This document shows, piece by piece, positions 10,591-21,700 of a stretch of DNA of 64,000 nt. The notes under the pieces were generated by a model. The model was not told the origin of the DNA. It did not search any database and saw nothing but the letters and a program-made list of their open reading frames with translations. This DNA comes from Apiotrichum sp. Y4204 (Eukaryota > Basidiomycota > Tremellomycetes > Trichosporonales > Trichosporonaceae): positions 186,001 through 250,000 of the forward strand of contig JAMYHL010000038.1 of the NCBI GenBank assembly GCA_025531455.1, read 5' to 3'. Numbering within the stretch: position 1 is the first letter of the stretch; the number at the start of each line of letters is the position of its first letter. Both the position numbers and the translations under genes were made by a program.

Positions 10591-11753
10591 TTAGGCATAC
10601 CAGTTGAGGAACAGGAGGGCAAAGCTGGCGCCAAATAGGAAGACCAGGAGGAAGAGGCGCGCCTCGCCGCTGCGCTCTCGTGCCTTCTTGAGCTGCTTGT
10701 TGGCGTTGCCCATCTCCGCCACGCTCCCGATCGCCTCATCGTACAACTTGTCCGTGATCTCCGTCTGCTGCACGAGGTGCTTGACCAGCTCGGTCTGGAG
10801 ATTGCTGATCTCGAGCAAGCTCTTCTCGGCGGCGAGCACAGAGTCGAGCTGGCTCTGCATGTGGTCGAGCAGCGCATTGTTCTCCGACTCAAACTGCTGC
10901 AGCTGCGCCGACGAGAGCTGTTCCTCGATCGGCGGCTCGTCCGGCGGAACAATCCCAAACGCCATGTTCGGCCCTGCGGATGAACTGGCGGCTGTCCCCT
11001 TGCCCCCCATCGTCATCTGTACAGCTTCCCGCTCTGCCCCGGCGCCGAGTGTGCGGCTCCGCTCCGCGCGCCGCTTTGCCCGTTCCTCCTGCATGGTCGT
11101 CTGTGTCGCCGACAACTTTGCGAGCATGTTCGTCAGCGTCCAGATGACGCTTGCGCGGTGCGCCGTCAGGTACGCCTCCGTGTTGTCAATCGTTGTGGGG
11201 ACGAGCGACGGGAAGAAGTTGAAGATTGCCGGCGTCGCGGCCGCGACCTTGTCCTTGCGCACTGCGGGTCAGTCCACCAGTCAGACCTCTCACTCGCTTC
11301 GACTCACTCTTCTCCTGCTCCTCCAGCAGCTCCACTCGTTCACGACACCGCCGGAGAATCATCTTTGCGCGCACGTCAATCTCGTCGCGCTCCCGTTCAG
11401 AGAGGTACTTTGTCCCCTCGAAGCGCTTGAGCTCATCGTCGTTGTTCGCGGGGCGCGCGCGGCGCGCCAGTGGCGGCGGCTCCGTGGTCGAGAGATACGG
11501 CTTGCGAATCGTCGCAAGCATGTGGCCCAGATCAGCCAGGTGGCCATACTGCGTGTTAACGCCAGACAGAGTCAACACTTACGATCTGGTACGCCTCCTT
11601 AAGGAAGGCGCCGTCGTCCCTCGCCTCCTTCGTCTTGCGTTTCCGGTTCGCGGCGCGGCTTGCGGGCCGGGAGGAGGACGCGGACGCCGGCTGCGAGGAC
11701 GAGCCCTGCGCCACGAGTGACCGGAAGTCGGCCGTCTGATCCGTGTACACCAT
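10591..11753 (-). CDS. UFE1: ER t-SNARE UFE1 / syntaxin-18
   Basis: Ufe1/syntaxin-18 is the Qa-SNARE of the ER that accepts Golgi-derived COPI vesicles with Sec20, Use1 and Sec22. The start at 11753 gives MVYTDQTADFRSLV, matching the Syntaxin-18 N-terminal segment. Two introns follow, after EAYQI (donor GTAAGT) and after LEEQEK. The middle is Ala/Ser-rich and helical. The SNARE motif region reads SAQLQQFESENNALLDHMQSQ and on through LLEISNLQTELVKHLVQQTE, with Q as the ionic-layer candidate. The protein ends in a single tail anchor, LFLLVFLFGASFALLFLNWYA, with no lumenal extension, as expected for a tail-anchored SNARE. The product is about 330 residues. A start about 32 codons upstream in the same frame is possible but less like the family. 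The gene is convergent with TVP38; only about 115 bases separate the stops. Confidence 0.9.
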
Positions 11754-13230
11754 GATGCCGAGGGGCGGAGAGGATTGTTGTGAGATGTTGGGTGAGTAGT
11801 TGAGAGCTGACGGTGACTTGACGGTTGGTGTGGCGTCGTCTCGCGTCAATGGTTTCCCACGGTTGTCAATTTTATTATAGGTCGATCGAGACCATCATCT
11901 GTTGGTGTGTCATGATGGCCCACGGCCCACGGCCAAGGGCCAACAGAGCGCAGGGCATGCTAAGGACAGTGCAATAGGCAACAGGAACAGACTGTGCGAA
12001 CCGGGACGCAATCATAGAGTAGGGATATGATATGCATGTGCATGTGGATTGGGAGCGCTGACGCGTGGGCGTCGTGAGTTCGGACTGCATCCGAGCAGCA
12101 CCCGTGAGTACCACAGCCCGAGACAACGCTACCGCGCCGCCTGCCGCAACCTTGTTGCTAGACCCGAATGAGACGGCCTGATCGTGTCCGCCTCTACGTG
12201 CAAGAAGAGGGCGCCGGTAAGGCCCCCCTGATGGATCCCGGAACGGCCACTGCGCTAATATGGAAACCTGGGAGCCAGCGATCCTGGGATCCTGGGATGT
12301 CCATGCTCACAGCCGTGCATGTGTTAGCACGTCAACAGTCGTTGGGACCTAGATCTGACCGCCGGCCTGTCCACGCAGGTGGGATTCCCCGACCTCGTGG
12401 TCGAGATGCTTCTGGCTCTGACTGTCTCACATCTGTAACATCGCGTTCCAGGCTGCAGATGTGCGCAGGCAGGAGAATCGCCAGAATGGTACAAATGAGA
12501 AGTGTGGCCCACGCGCTTCCACGGCTCTCGTCTCCGGTGCTGGGTGGCACCCATGGATGGGTGTACATGCCGCTGCCGGGATGCCGCTGACATGCCAGTT
12601 CCGAGGTCCCGAGGGTCGAAAGGCTGTTCCGAGATTCCATGTCGTGATACGGTACCTCTTGCTCTTCGGTCTCGTTCCTACTGGCCAGCTGCCGGCTCTG
12701 GCGAGCAGGACTCTGAGCCTCAGTGGGAACTACTGATGGGCTTCCAAATAGCCACATAGCCAGTTCATCGGCACCTGGGGTGCAGGGGATCATCCCAAGA
12801 CACGTCTCATTGCCGGTACCCTTGCCAGGGTGTTCTGTGGAGTGGATCTGTGGGTCTTGCGACCTTCTAGATTACATCGCTTGGTTGAGTGGACGTGTAC
12901 ACCCTGCCACCCTACCACGCAGCCACTGTCGGGTTGTGGAATTGTGGGTGGCTCGAGACTCTTTGCGCCGAAACGCTCAAAGCTCGATCTCGATTTCAAT
13001 TTGGTTCAAGCGCTCGAGCGCTCGAGGACGTCGAGTACTCCGAGTCTCGAGAACGGCAGCACGGTGGCAGACGTATTTGTAGGGCCAGGGCGCGGAGGAC
13101 TGCCAGGCCCCGGAACAGGGTTGAACTCGGAAACGGGTTCTGCCGTCCAGGAAGGAAAGCCAGGGTCCAACGAGGCGCAAGGGGGAAATCTCGAATCGAA
13201 GGGCGCCAACAGAGGGGCACAGAGGCGCAA

Positions 13231-13278
13231 GTTGGCGCGTTGGCGTATGGGCGTGTTGGCGTTTCGGCGCGTTGGCAC
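13231..13278. repeat. Degenerate GTTGGCGC-type tandem repeat
   Basis: On the plus strand the unit TTGGCG recurs with small changes: GTTGGCGCGTTGGCG, then TGTTGGCGTTTCGGCG, then CGTTGGCA. Units are 7-9 nt and imperfect. The array sits in gene-poor DNA and is flanked by related GCGCAGAG-like words. Confidence 0.6.
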
Positions 13279-13389
13279 AGAGGTACAGAGGTGGAACAAA
13301 GCACAAATCGCACAGAGCGCAGAGGAAAAAGCGCCACAATGGTAGCATGCCAACTGCCACTCATGGGCATCCATCGACAGGGTCTTCTT

Positions 13390-13462
13390 GGCGGCGCACG
13401 GGCGCAGAGGGCGCAGTGGGCGCAGAGGGCGCAGAGGGGGCGCACGGATGCACGGGTGCAGA
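13390..13462. repeat. GGGCGCAGA minisatellite-like array
   Basis: Copies of a 9-10-nt unit near GGGCGCAGA run head to tail (GGGCGCAGAG, GGCGCAGTG, GGCGCAGAG, GGCGCAGAG) and decay into GGCGCACGGATGCACGGGTGCAG. This yields spurious Cys/Ala/Leu-rich frames on the minus strand. Confidence 0.7.
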
Positions 13463-14859
13463 GTTGATATGCAGATCGCCCCTTCAGGCCTTCAATGCAT
13501 CCATGGCAATATGGCTTAGGGCCATGGGGCCCATGTCCTGCAAATGAACTGCAATATACCCGGCTATATATAATAGGCCGAGGAACGAACGGACGGCAAA
13601 GGATGACATTAGCAGTTCACTTGTGAAACACCTAGTCGGGGCTGATTTTTTCTACAAGTTGCCTGTGATCGGCTGATCTGCTGATCTGATAGGATCTGAT
13701 ACGAATCTGACACTCCCCCCCTCCTCGTCGCGCCCGTCGTAATAATCAATCCTCATGGAAGGAATTTGTATTTTCATCGTCCCGATTTGTATTTCACCCT
13801 CAAACAATGTCCATGCATCCTCTCGGCGCCAGTGCGCGCAGTGCGCAACTGTACGACGGATATGGCTCACTGTACACTGTCGTTGTGGCGCGAGAGCCAG
13901 AGCAAGAGCTGGAATTTGAAAGATGATCAGTAGCATGCGAGAGCGCCACAGTCCACAGTTGGTTCGCCGCGATAGCGCATCTCACGCGATCTCACGGTCC
14001 ACGATCCTATCGACCACTTTGTGGAAGACGGTGCGTGTTGGAGGTGGTCCTCCGAGCGGATGTGTGCGCCGTGTGCGTTGAATCCTCCGAAAGCGGTACT
14101 TCATAGTTGGCTGCAGGTTCTCGAAGTAGCTTCAGAGTTGACTCTCGACATGCCAGCATGCTGTCAACCAGTAACCAGACACGAAAGTCTGAGCGGTCAG
14201 AGATCTGAGAATACGTCTTCATGGGGAACGTGGCTGCATCCTTGTGGCTCCATGGCTCTCTGGCGCTCCCTCCGGCCGTGCTATGGTGCCCTGGGTGCCA
14301 AACTGTAATACCGTAATTGACTGGGCATACTTTTTTGGCTTGCTGGCGTGCAGAGGCGCAGAAGCGCCCGCGCGTCCTGAGGGCTGCGGCTTTGTTCCAC
14401 ATCCACCAACCGGCATCGACCGACTCCACTCACACAGACAGGGTTGCGTTCGGGAGAGGACACGACTCTATCGTCTGTGGTAAGTTGCAAAATCGTTTCG
14501 CTCGTCGCCACTTGTCACAAATTGAGGCGCGTTCTGGTGCACAGTGTGGCTCCGTTGTTCTGTACAGCTGCACAGTTGTCTCCCGCATTGTGACAGTGTC
14601 GAAGTGTCTCTCCATGAGTCAGTGGTTCCGGATTACCGGTGGATGTGTGAGATTAGTGTCGATTTGGCCCATTTGAGTCTGCCGTAGGCCGTGAGGGCGG
14701 AGAGTCTGTATGCCGTTTTGCCTGGTCACCGTTGTTCGGAGTGTCAGCACGACCCTTTACCCTTTTTATTCGTTCCACTACTGTGGCGCGCGCATGTGCA
14801 CACGCGCGCGCCAGCTTCCCTCCCACACGCCCCGCCGTGTTGTCCCTTTCTCTGATCCT

Positions 14860-15560
14860 CCCTTTCCTTGCTTCCTCCTCCTCTTACCTGCCCTTTACCC
14901 TGTATGCCCTGGCTGTCTGTCTCTCTCTGCCCCTTCGTGCGTCCCCCTTCCCCCCCCCCCCCCCCTCTCCTCGGGTCCTTGTACTCCGATCCTACACACT
15001 CCGATCCTACACCTTGCACACTCCCCCTCCTTGGATCCCGGTCGTCTCGTGTCGTCCTCGATCCCCCGTCCTTCCCTTTAGAGTCGTCTCCCCGTGCCAT
15101 CACCACCATCGGCACCATCCTCCTCCCCCCCTCCCCCCCGCGCGCGGCCACCCCCCTCTCCGCCTACCATCCACCCATCGTCTTCCTCGTCCCCCTTTCC
15201 CATTCTAGTCATATCCTCTCTCCCCGCTTCCAACGCGCTCGAAACCCTCAGCATCGCCACCACTACCACTCTAATCGTCCTCGTCGTCGCTGTCAATCAT
15301 CCTCCTCCTCTCTCCCCTTCTCTCAGTCTCTTCCATTCCCCCATCACCCGCTAATCCTTGCCGCCGACAACACGCGTCTCCCCTTCCCCTCCCTTCCCCC
15401 TCTCCTACTCCTTCATCCCATATTCCTCCTCATCCTCTTCATCCGTTCCAGCGATACAATACCCCCCTTGTCCTCCCCCCAAACGACACTCTCGTCGCCC
15501 TCCGCTCTTCGTCTATCTGCTGCGTTTTCACAACCCCCGATTCCCTCTCTTGAACACTTT
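14860..15560 (+). promoter_or_regulatory. Pyrimidine-rich upstream/leader region of the RasGAP gene
   Basis: For about 700 bases the plus strand is dominated by C and T, including an uninterrupted C run around 14950-14965 and a direct repeat ACTCCGATCCTACAC at about 14980-15013. Long CT tracts just upstream of genes are common in fungal promoters and 5' leaders. Position suggests this serves the RasGAP gene that starts at 15775. No transcription start can be placed by eye. Open frames running through it are composition artefacts. Confidence 0.5.
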
Positions 15561-15774
15561 AACTCTTTCTCGGTATCGCATCAATCACGAACATCCAACG
15601 TCCTCGTCAAGCTTGGCACGCCACGCATACGCGCACGCTACACTCCCCAGCTACCTCATCCACACATCCCCCACTACTAATCCAGCGAGCCTCGATTTAA
15701 TGCACATCTAATCTGTCCATCAGGGCCTCCGACTGCATCCTCGCCGCGTACACTCTCCACTGCTTGCAGCAAGG

Positions 15775-18700
15775 ATGCCGCTCCGCCGGACCTCGGGCCA
15801 TACCTTCAGCTCGCCATCAAACCGAGTGCAACGCTCATTCGATATCCAGCACACCGATAACCCCCTTCTTCACGATAATGTCTCGATCGCCCCATCCTTC
15901 TCCTCCACCGGTCCAGCGACCAGGCAGGAGAACACGCTCGGCGAGCAAAAGGTGGTGACGTCTATTGTCAACCGTCTTGTCACCAAGGTGCGCCATCTTT
16001 CCCGTGCAGGCTGTCGGGGTCCTCCTATCTGTTATACCTTTGCGAGACGAACACAGACGTGGAACCTCGGTGGCAGCAACGCCCGTTGTCCTATGTCGTT
16101 ACTGACACCTATCGCAGCTACCATGTAATTCAGGCGTCAAACTGGCCATGATGGAGATCGATGAAGGCGTCAAGACATCAGTCGACAGCCTGCTCTCTAT
16201 CGCCCGTATACGTCTTCCACTGGTGGTTCAGGCGCTGGCGACCTCGCTCGAGACCCATTCCAAGGTGCGTCGCCACTCCTGTCATACGTCGCGCCCCAGT
16301 ATAGCTAACATCATTCAGTACACGAACACTGTCCTACTCGTTGACGCCCCCCTTGACACGATCCACTCTCAACTATTCCTTCTTCACGTCCTGTTACGAT
16401 GCTTGTCAGAATCCTGGCGCCTTACTGCAGCCGCACACCAGCCGCCAGCCTCCGACCTCCCCATTTGCTGGCCGGATCCACCACCGCTGGATGACCACCT
16501 CGCCCGTCATCTCCTTAGCGTGTTGGTCATTTACATTCGCATGGTGTCGCAAGAGTCGGCTGTACCAAGTGGAACTGCCACGCCGATAGTGGGTCGTGAT
16601 GGACTAAAATCGGCCAGCTCGACCAACCTGTCATCGTCATCCCGTCAGACTGGTCAAAGCTCTAGTGCATACTCGCTGGGTGCCAAGTTCATCCAGCGCC
16701 ATTCGTATGTCGGTATGAACTGCAAGCAGGAACCAGATCGTCAAGCACTGCTGGCCGCGAGCGCACCGACGACGTCTACCGCGATCGAGCAGATGGTTCG
16801 GTACACGGCCCAAATCGTATTCTTCCTCTCAGCGTCAAACTGGCCGCTCGTGCTGTCGCGGATCAAGGCTCGCGTCTCGCACCTCACCACCACACTGGAG
16901 GAGAATCCCGAGTTGTTCGAACTAAGCCTTCTCTCATGGGCCAACGTCGACTCGTCACGTCTCGCCCAGGTCCTGCAGGAGATCTCCACACCGTTCCTCC
17001 ATGTCAAGCGCCCTGCTCAGCCCGCCCTTGCATCGGCGTTGCGCAAGGCCATTTGGAACTGGATTGACGTTAACCCGTCCGAGTATCAGGCGCTTGTTGA
17101 GGGAAACCGCAAACTGGACGGAAGCCCTGATGTCCTGTTTGACGTCCTCCAGTCCATGTCCGAATCGTCTTCGACCACCAAGCGGCAAAAGGTCTTCTAT
17201 CCCCTCATGATCATGCTTCTTGTGCTCTCACCGGACGTGATGAAGCGTATCGCCCTCGGAGAATCGGCTAGGTCAGGCTCAACTCTTGCGAAAAAGCTCA
17301 GCTTCATGGACAGCCTGCGCAAAGGTCTCAGCCAGAGCAAGTCGTTTGAGGCGTGTGCTGTATGCTATGTCGACCTTGTGCGCGCGGCCATGTGCTGCAG
17401 CCCGCGGTTAGACACATCTGGCATTCGCAGCCTGGTCCCCGATTTCCAGAACGAGCTCAAGAACGCACTGTTCTACTCCTCTCTGGCACCAGAGATCACC
17501 GATACGAATGTGCTTGTCGATGGTCTCGTGGCCCTGTACCGTGCTAATCCTACGGGTACTTCGTCGCTGATCTTCCCGAAATTGTGGAGTGACGCCGCGA
17601 CTGACGTTAGCAAGATCATAGGTGTCCGCGCGTGTACGGCTATCGTTAACGAGAGCCAGCGTTTACCATGGTACCAGCCAGCCAGCGGATTCCGCGCCGA
17701 GGTTGCCGCCTCTGTTCGCAGCATTCTTAAAGCACAAACCCCAGCGGTGGTCAACAATGCTGCAACTCGTCGCGCACGTAGCAGCATCGACCTTCCTCTT
17801 TCCGGTACCGACCTTGTTTGGGAGATCTTGAACTTGTTGGCGATGGACCCGAACTTCGCTTTCGACGGAATCGGCGACCCTTCTGACACTCTCGCACAAT
17901 TGTTCGTCTGTATATCGTCCCTCACGGCAGCAACTTGTCCGTTGAGCATCCGTGCTCAGGCTGCCAAGACGAATCTTGTCATTCTCGAGTACTTGGTTGA
18001 CACGGCCACCAAGGACCCATCCCGAGCAGCTCTGGTCGCCAGCTCAGCCACATCAATCTGGCAGATCCTCATCGATGCGAGTCGTCAGCTCCTTGTTGAC
18101 TTCCAGATCGGAGATGTGAACGACATGGCGCTGATTGCGGGCGCATTCCGCGAGACGGTGCACTGTGTGCTACGCGTAACCCAAACCCTACCGGATATTC
18201 TACCCAAAGCTCCCAATGCCAGGGCTGCGGTGCTCGTCGCCAAGGTTGCCACAGTCACCAACCTCACGGGTCCGGATGTCGAGCAGATCAACCTGGCAGC
18301 GCCTGCGCTTCTTGCGCTTTCCAAGCTCATGTTGTTGGTGCGCAGCAGCATAAGCAACAGCCAGGCCCAGCTGGACGAAATCACTTCTCACAGCACAATG
18401 TTGGCGGAACTGGCAAGCCTCCCTCCTGCCACTGGACGGCACCAGCAACAACGCGCAATTCGCCGCATCATGAAGCGCCACGTACGCCCATCAACACTAT
18501 TGAGCGCTGTCTGGTTCGGTCTTGCCGCCCGCGCCAAGACTCTGACGAACAAGATCCTCGCCGCCGAGTCGGACGACGCCAATGGTGACCGCGAAGTTCG
18601 TCGTCGGAACCTTGCCGCCGACATTGACGGTCTCACCGAGGAGGAGTCAAAGGAGTGGCAAAATCTGGTTGCTTTCCTCTGCGCAACAAGCAACGTGTGC

Positions 18701-21700
18701 TTGCACGACCTGACTTTACCCCCACCGATCGTTGAAATTGTCGGCAAGGGTATTCTCCCGCGCGTTTACGAGGAGTTGCCAGATTCGCACACGGCAGTTG
18801 AGGCGTTCCTGCGCCAGTGTGTCGACTTCCTGATCAGCCCTTCGATCCACGTCCGCGAATCGATGAAGGACGCACTCGGATCCGAGCTGCCCCTGAGCTT
18901 GTGTCGCATTCTCGTGGTGCAGATGACAAAGCTTCTCGCCCACTCTATCGGTCCGGGTGGCGTGACGCCATCCGAGGCGTTTACCACTTTCGTGGAACAG
19001 GCCATTGCAGTTCTCCGTCTTTGGGTTGAGCGTGTGAATCCCGGAGAGAATGCCGGAGGCGTTCAGGTTGACCTTGGTGAGCTGCTGTATACGATCGCAC
19101 AGTACACCCACCGGCTTGGTCGCGAGGACTCAAATATGCGGATCAAGATCAAGTTTTGCCAATTGATCGAGGCTGTACTCAACAAGCCCGAGTTTGCGGT
19201 TCTCGGCAATGCGAGCAAGTTGCGCAACGCCCTTCTCGAGTGGATGAGCGAGTGGTCGATCGAGTCGTTCAGGGAAGAGTACCACACTTCAAGCCATTAC
19301 GACAAGGTGCAGCGCGACCTCGATCTCGCCTGCCTTCGAGCGATGATTCCCATCACCGATGGGCTGGTTATTCGTCAACCAGGCGACGATTCTGAGGACC
19401 CACAGGGTGTCGGCAAATCGCGCCTCTTCTACCGTTACTACAGCATGCTGTTGCGAGTACTCGAGAGGTCCACCAATGTGGAAACCGAATCGTCCCAAAT
19501 TGCCGCCTCCGTGTCCGGCCTGAGCATGCGTGTCAGCAGCCCTGACAACTACCCCGCGCTCGCCATCCTCATGCTTTCCAACCTGCTCTCCGCCAACGTC
19601 GATGTCGGTCTGCAGCATTGCCTTGCTCTTGGCTACCACGAGGACACCTCGATCCGGACCGCGTTCATGCAGCTGCTCGCCAATATTCTTCAGCAGGGTG
19701 CTCGTTTCGGTGGTCTGGCAACGAAGGATAACTCTTCTGCCCCGAAGGTTTACCTGGATGCTCTGACAGCTCCCAACCTTGCTCTCGCCCTCGCAATTTG
19801 CGACGTGACAACTTCTTCCGATCTGGACGAGGTCTCGATGCTGCTTTTCCGGACGTTCGAAGCCAAGGGTAACCTCCTCAGCCTCATGAAGATCCTCATC
19901 GAGAAGGAGGTGCAGCAGACCAACCACGAGTCTGAGCTCTTCCGCGCTAACTCCATTACCACACGTCTTTTGACACTGTTCGCAAAGACGTACGGCTACA
20001 ACTATGTTCGCAACACCCTCCAGCCCCTCATCACGAACCTTGCCGAAAAGCCGCCAGAGTGCTCTTTCGAACTCGATCCCACAAAGGCTGGACCCGGAGA
20101 AGATCTCGAGCGGAACCACGACCACTTGCGCATCATGACCCAGGCACTCCTGGATCTTATTTACTCTTCCACACCCAATGTGCCTATCCTCTTCCGAGCC
20201 TTGTGTCACCACATCTGGGAGGTGGTCGAGGAGCGCTTCCCTGACTCGCGTCACTCTGCCGTGGGATCATTCGTCTTCCTCCGCTTCTTCTGCCCCGCAA
20301 TCGTTGCGCCGGAGGGAATCGACATGGATGTCAGCCCAGACACTCGCGACACCCGCCGTGCGCTCTTGCTTGTCACAAAGATTATCCAGAACCTGGCCAA
20401 CAATGTTCTGTTCGGCAACAAGGAGGCCCACATGAAGGTCTTGAATCAGTTCCTGTCCGAGAACATTCGACAGGTTACCAAGTTCCTCTCGGATGTGGCC
20501 GTTCGTCCGCGTAGCTGGGAGGTCAGCCAGGCTACAAAGACATTCCAGGAGGAAGGTGAACGCAACCTTGACGCCGACTTCTGCAACTCCACCATTCAGC
20601 GCTTTGTGTTCAAGCACATTGGACGACTTGAGACTGCTCTTGAGACAATGCCCCCGACATTCCGCACACGGTCGTCGTCCTCGACCCGCTCGCTCCGTTT
20701 GGATCTTGACGGGAAGGGTGCGCTCGCGACTCTCCGCCAGATAATGGAGGAAACTGGGCCTCCTGCCGACACCGTCCGCCTCAGTTCCAGTGCTCGTTCG
20801 CAGGTCTATGATGACTTTATGCGCCACAACGCTGGTCGCAACACAGAGTCGGTCGCCAACGCCTTCTATGAGGGTCCCGCCAGCCAGAACGGCCGCCGCA
20901 TCTTCTACTTCATTATTGCACGCGTCGCCCTCGTCGACTACGATCTGTTGGCGTATCACGTGTTCTCGGTTCTCGACAAGGTCACCGACTTCTTCGACCT
21001 TGTTATTGACCTGACCGATTTCTCGTCAATGACCGAGATGCCTTCGGTTTGGCTCCGGCGCTCAGTGCAGATGTGCCCGCCTGGAATTCTGCCAATGATT
21101 AACACTCTGGTGCTGTACAACCCTAACTCGTATGCTCGCAAACGTCTGCGTCGTATCATCAACGATCTCCAGTCTGTGGGACCTTCTGTGGGCAAGAGCG
21201 TTGTCGCTGCAAGCAGCCCCGGAGAGCTTGCCGACCTTATTCCCTACACGACTCTTGCTCTCCCCGACCGTACAATGGCGCTTGCTTTCGACGCCGAGCA
21301 CGTGTTTACCAACCTCCTGTGCATCACAGACCACGAGATGCAGGTTCCCGTCGTGGTCAAGCTCGGCAGCGATTGCATCCAGATTGCAACCTGGCGAAAG
21401 CAAGACGTCACAGCGAGCCTCAAGGCTTATATCATCGACATTATTCGCCTCAAGGACGTCGACGATGTCGTTCTTGGGTCCGGCGTCTCATCTGACCGCA
21501 TGACCATCAAGCACTCGCAGAACCAGTCAGTGACGTTTATATCACGGAGTAAGTCCTCAATTTGTGATGATACGCTGTCTGACACATAGCAGAGCGTCTC
21601 GAGATGGCTCAAATGATTCGCGCCGCTCGTGGAAGATTAAGGGATACCCCGTCGGAGGACCGTGCCTTGCGACCCAGTGACGTGCCCGGCACGCTACTGA

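Larger units (their letters stand above)
11754..14700. other. Gene-poor 2.9-kb interval
   Basis: I cannot support a gene in this interval. Frames of 120-190 codons occur on both strands but overlap one another and show no domain. The best minus-strand candidate (12332-12793) has one hydrophobic stretch, WATLLICTILAILLPAHIC, and is discussed as a finding. GC-rich degenerate repeats lie at 13.2-13.46 kb. A TATA-like string (TATATAATA) lies at about 13565-13574 with no gene after it. Confidence 0.4.

Noticed and set aside
12996..13445. Cys/Ala/Leu-rich minus-strand frames (LCALCAHCALCAR)
   Set aside because: They arise from the GGGCGCAGA repeat read in reverse.
14732..15711. Long open frames rich in Pro, Ser and Leu in the C/T-rich leader
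   Set aside because: Pure pyrimidine composition keeps several frames open; no start context, domain or splice logic supports coding.
19289..20254. A 321-codon minus-strand frame inside the RasGAP gene
   Set aside because: It is antisense to a well-supported conserved coding region and reads as low-meaning sequence.
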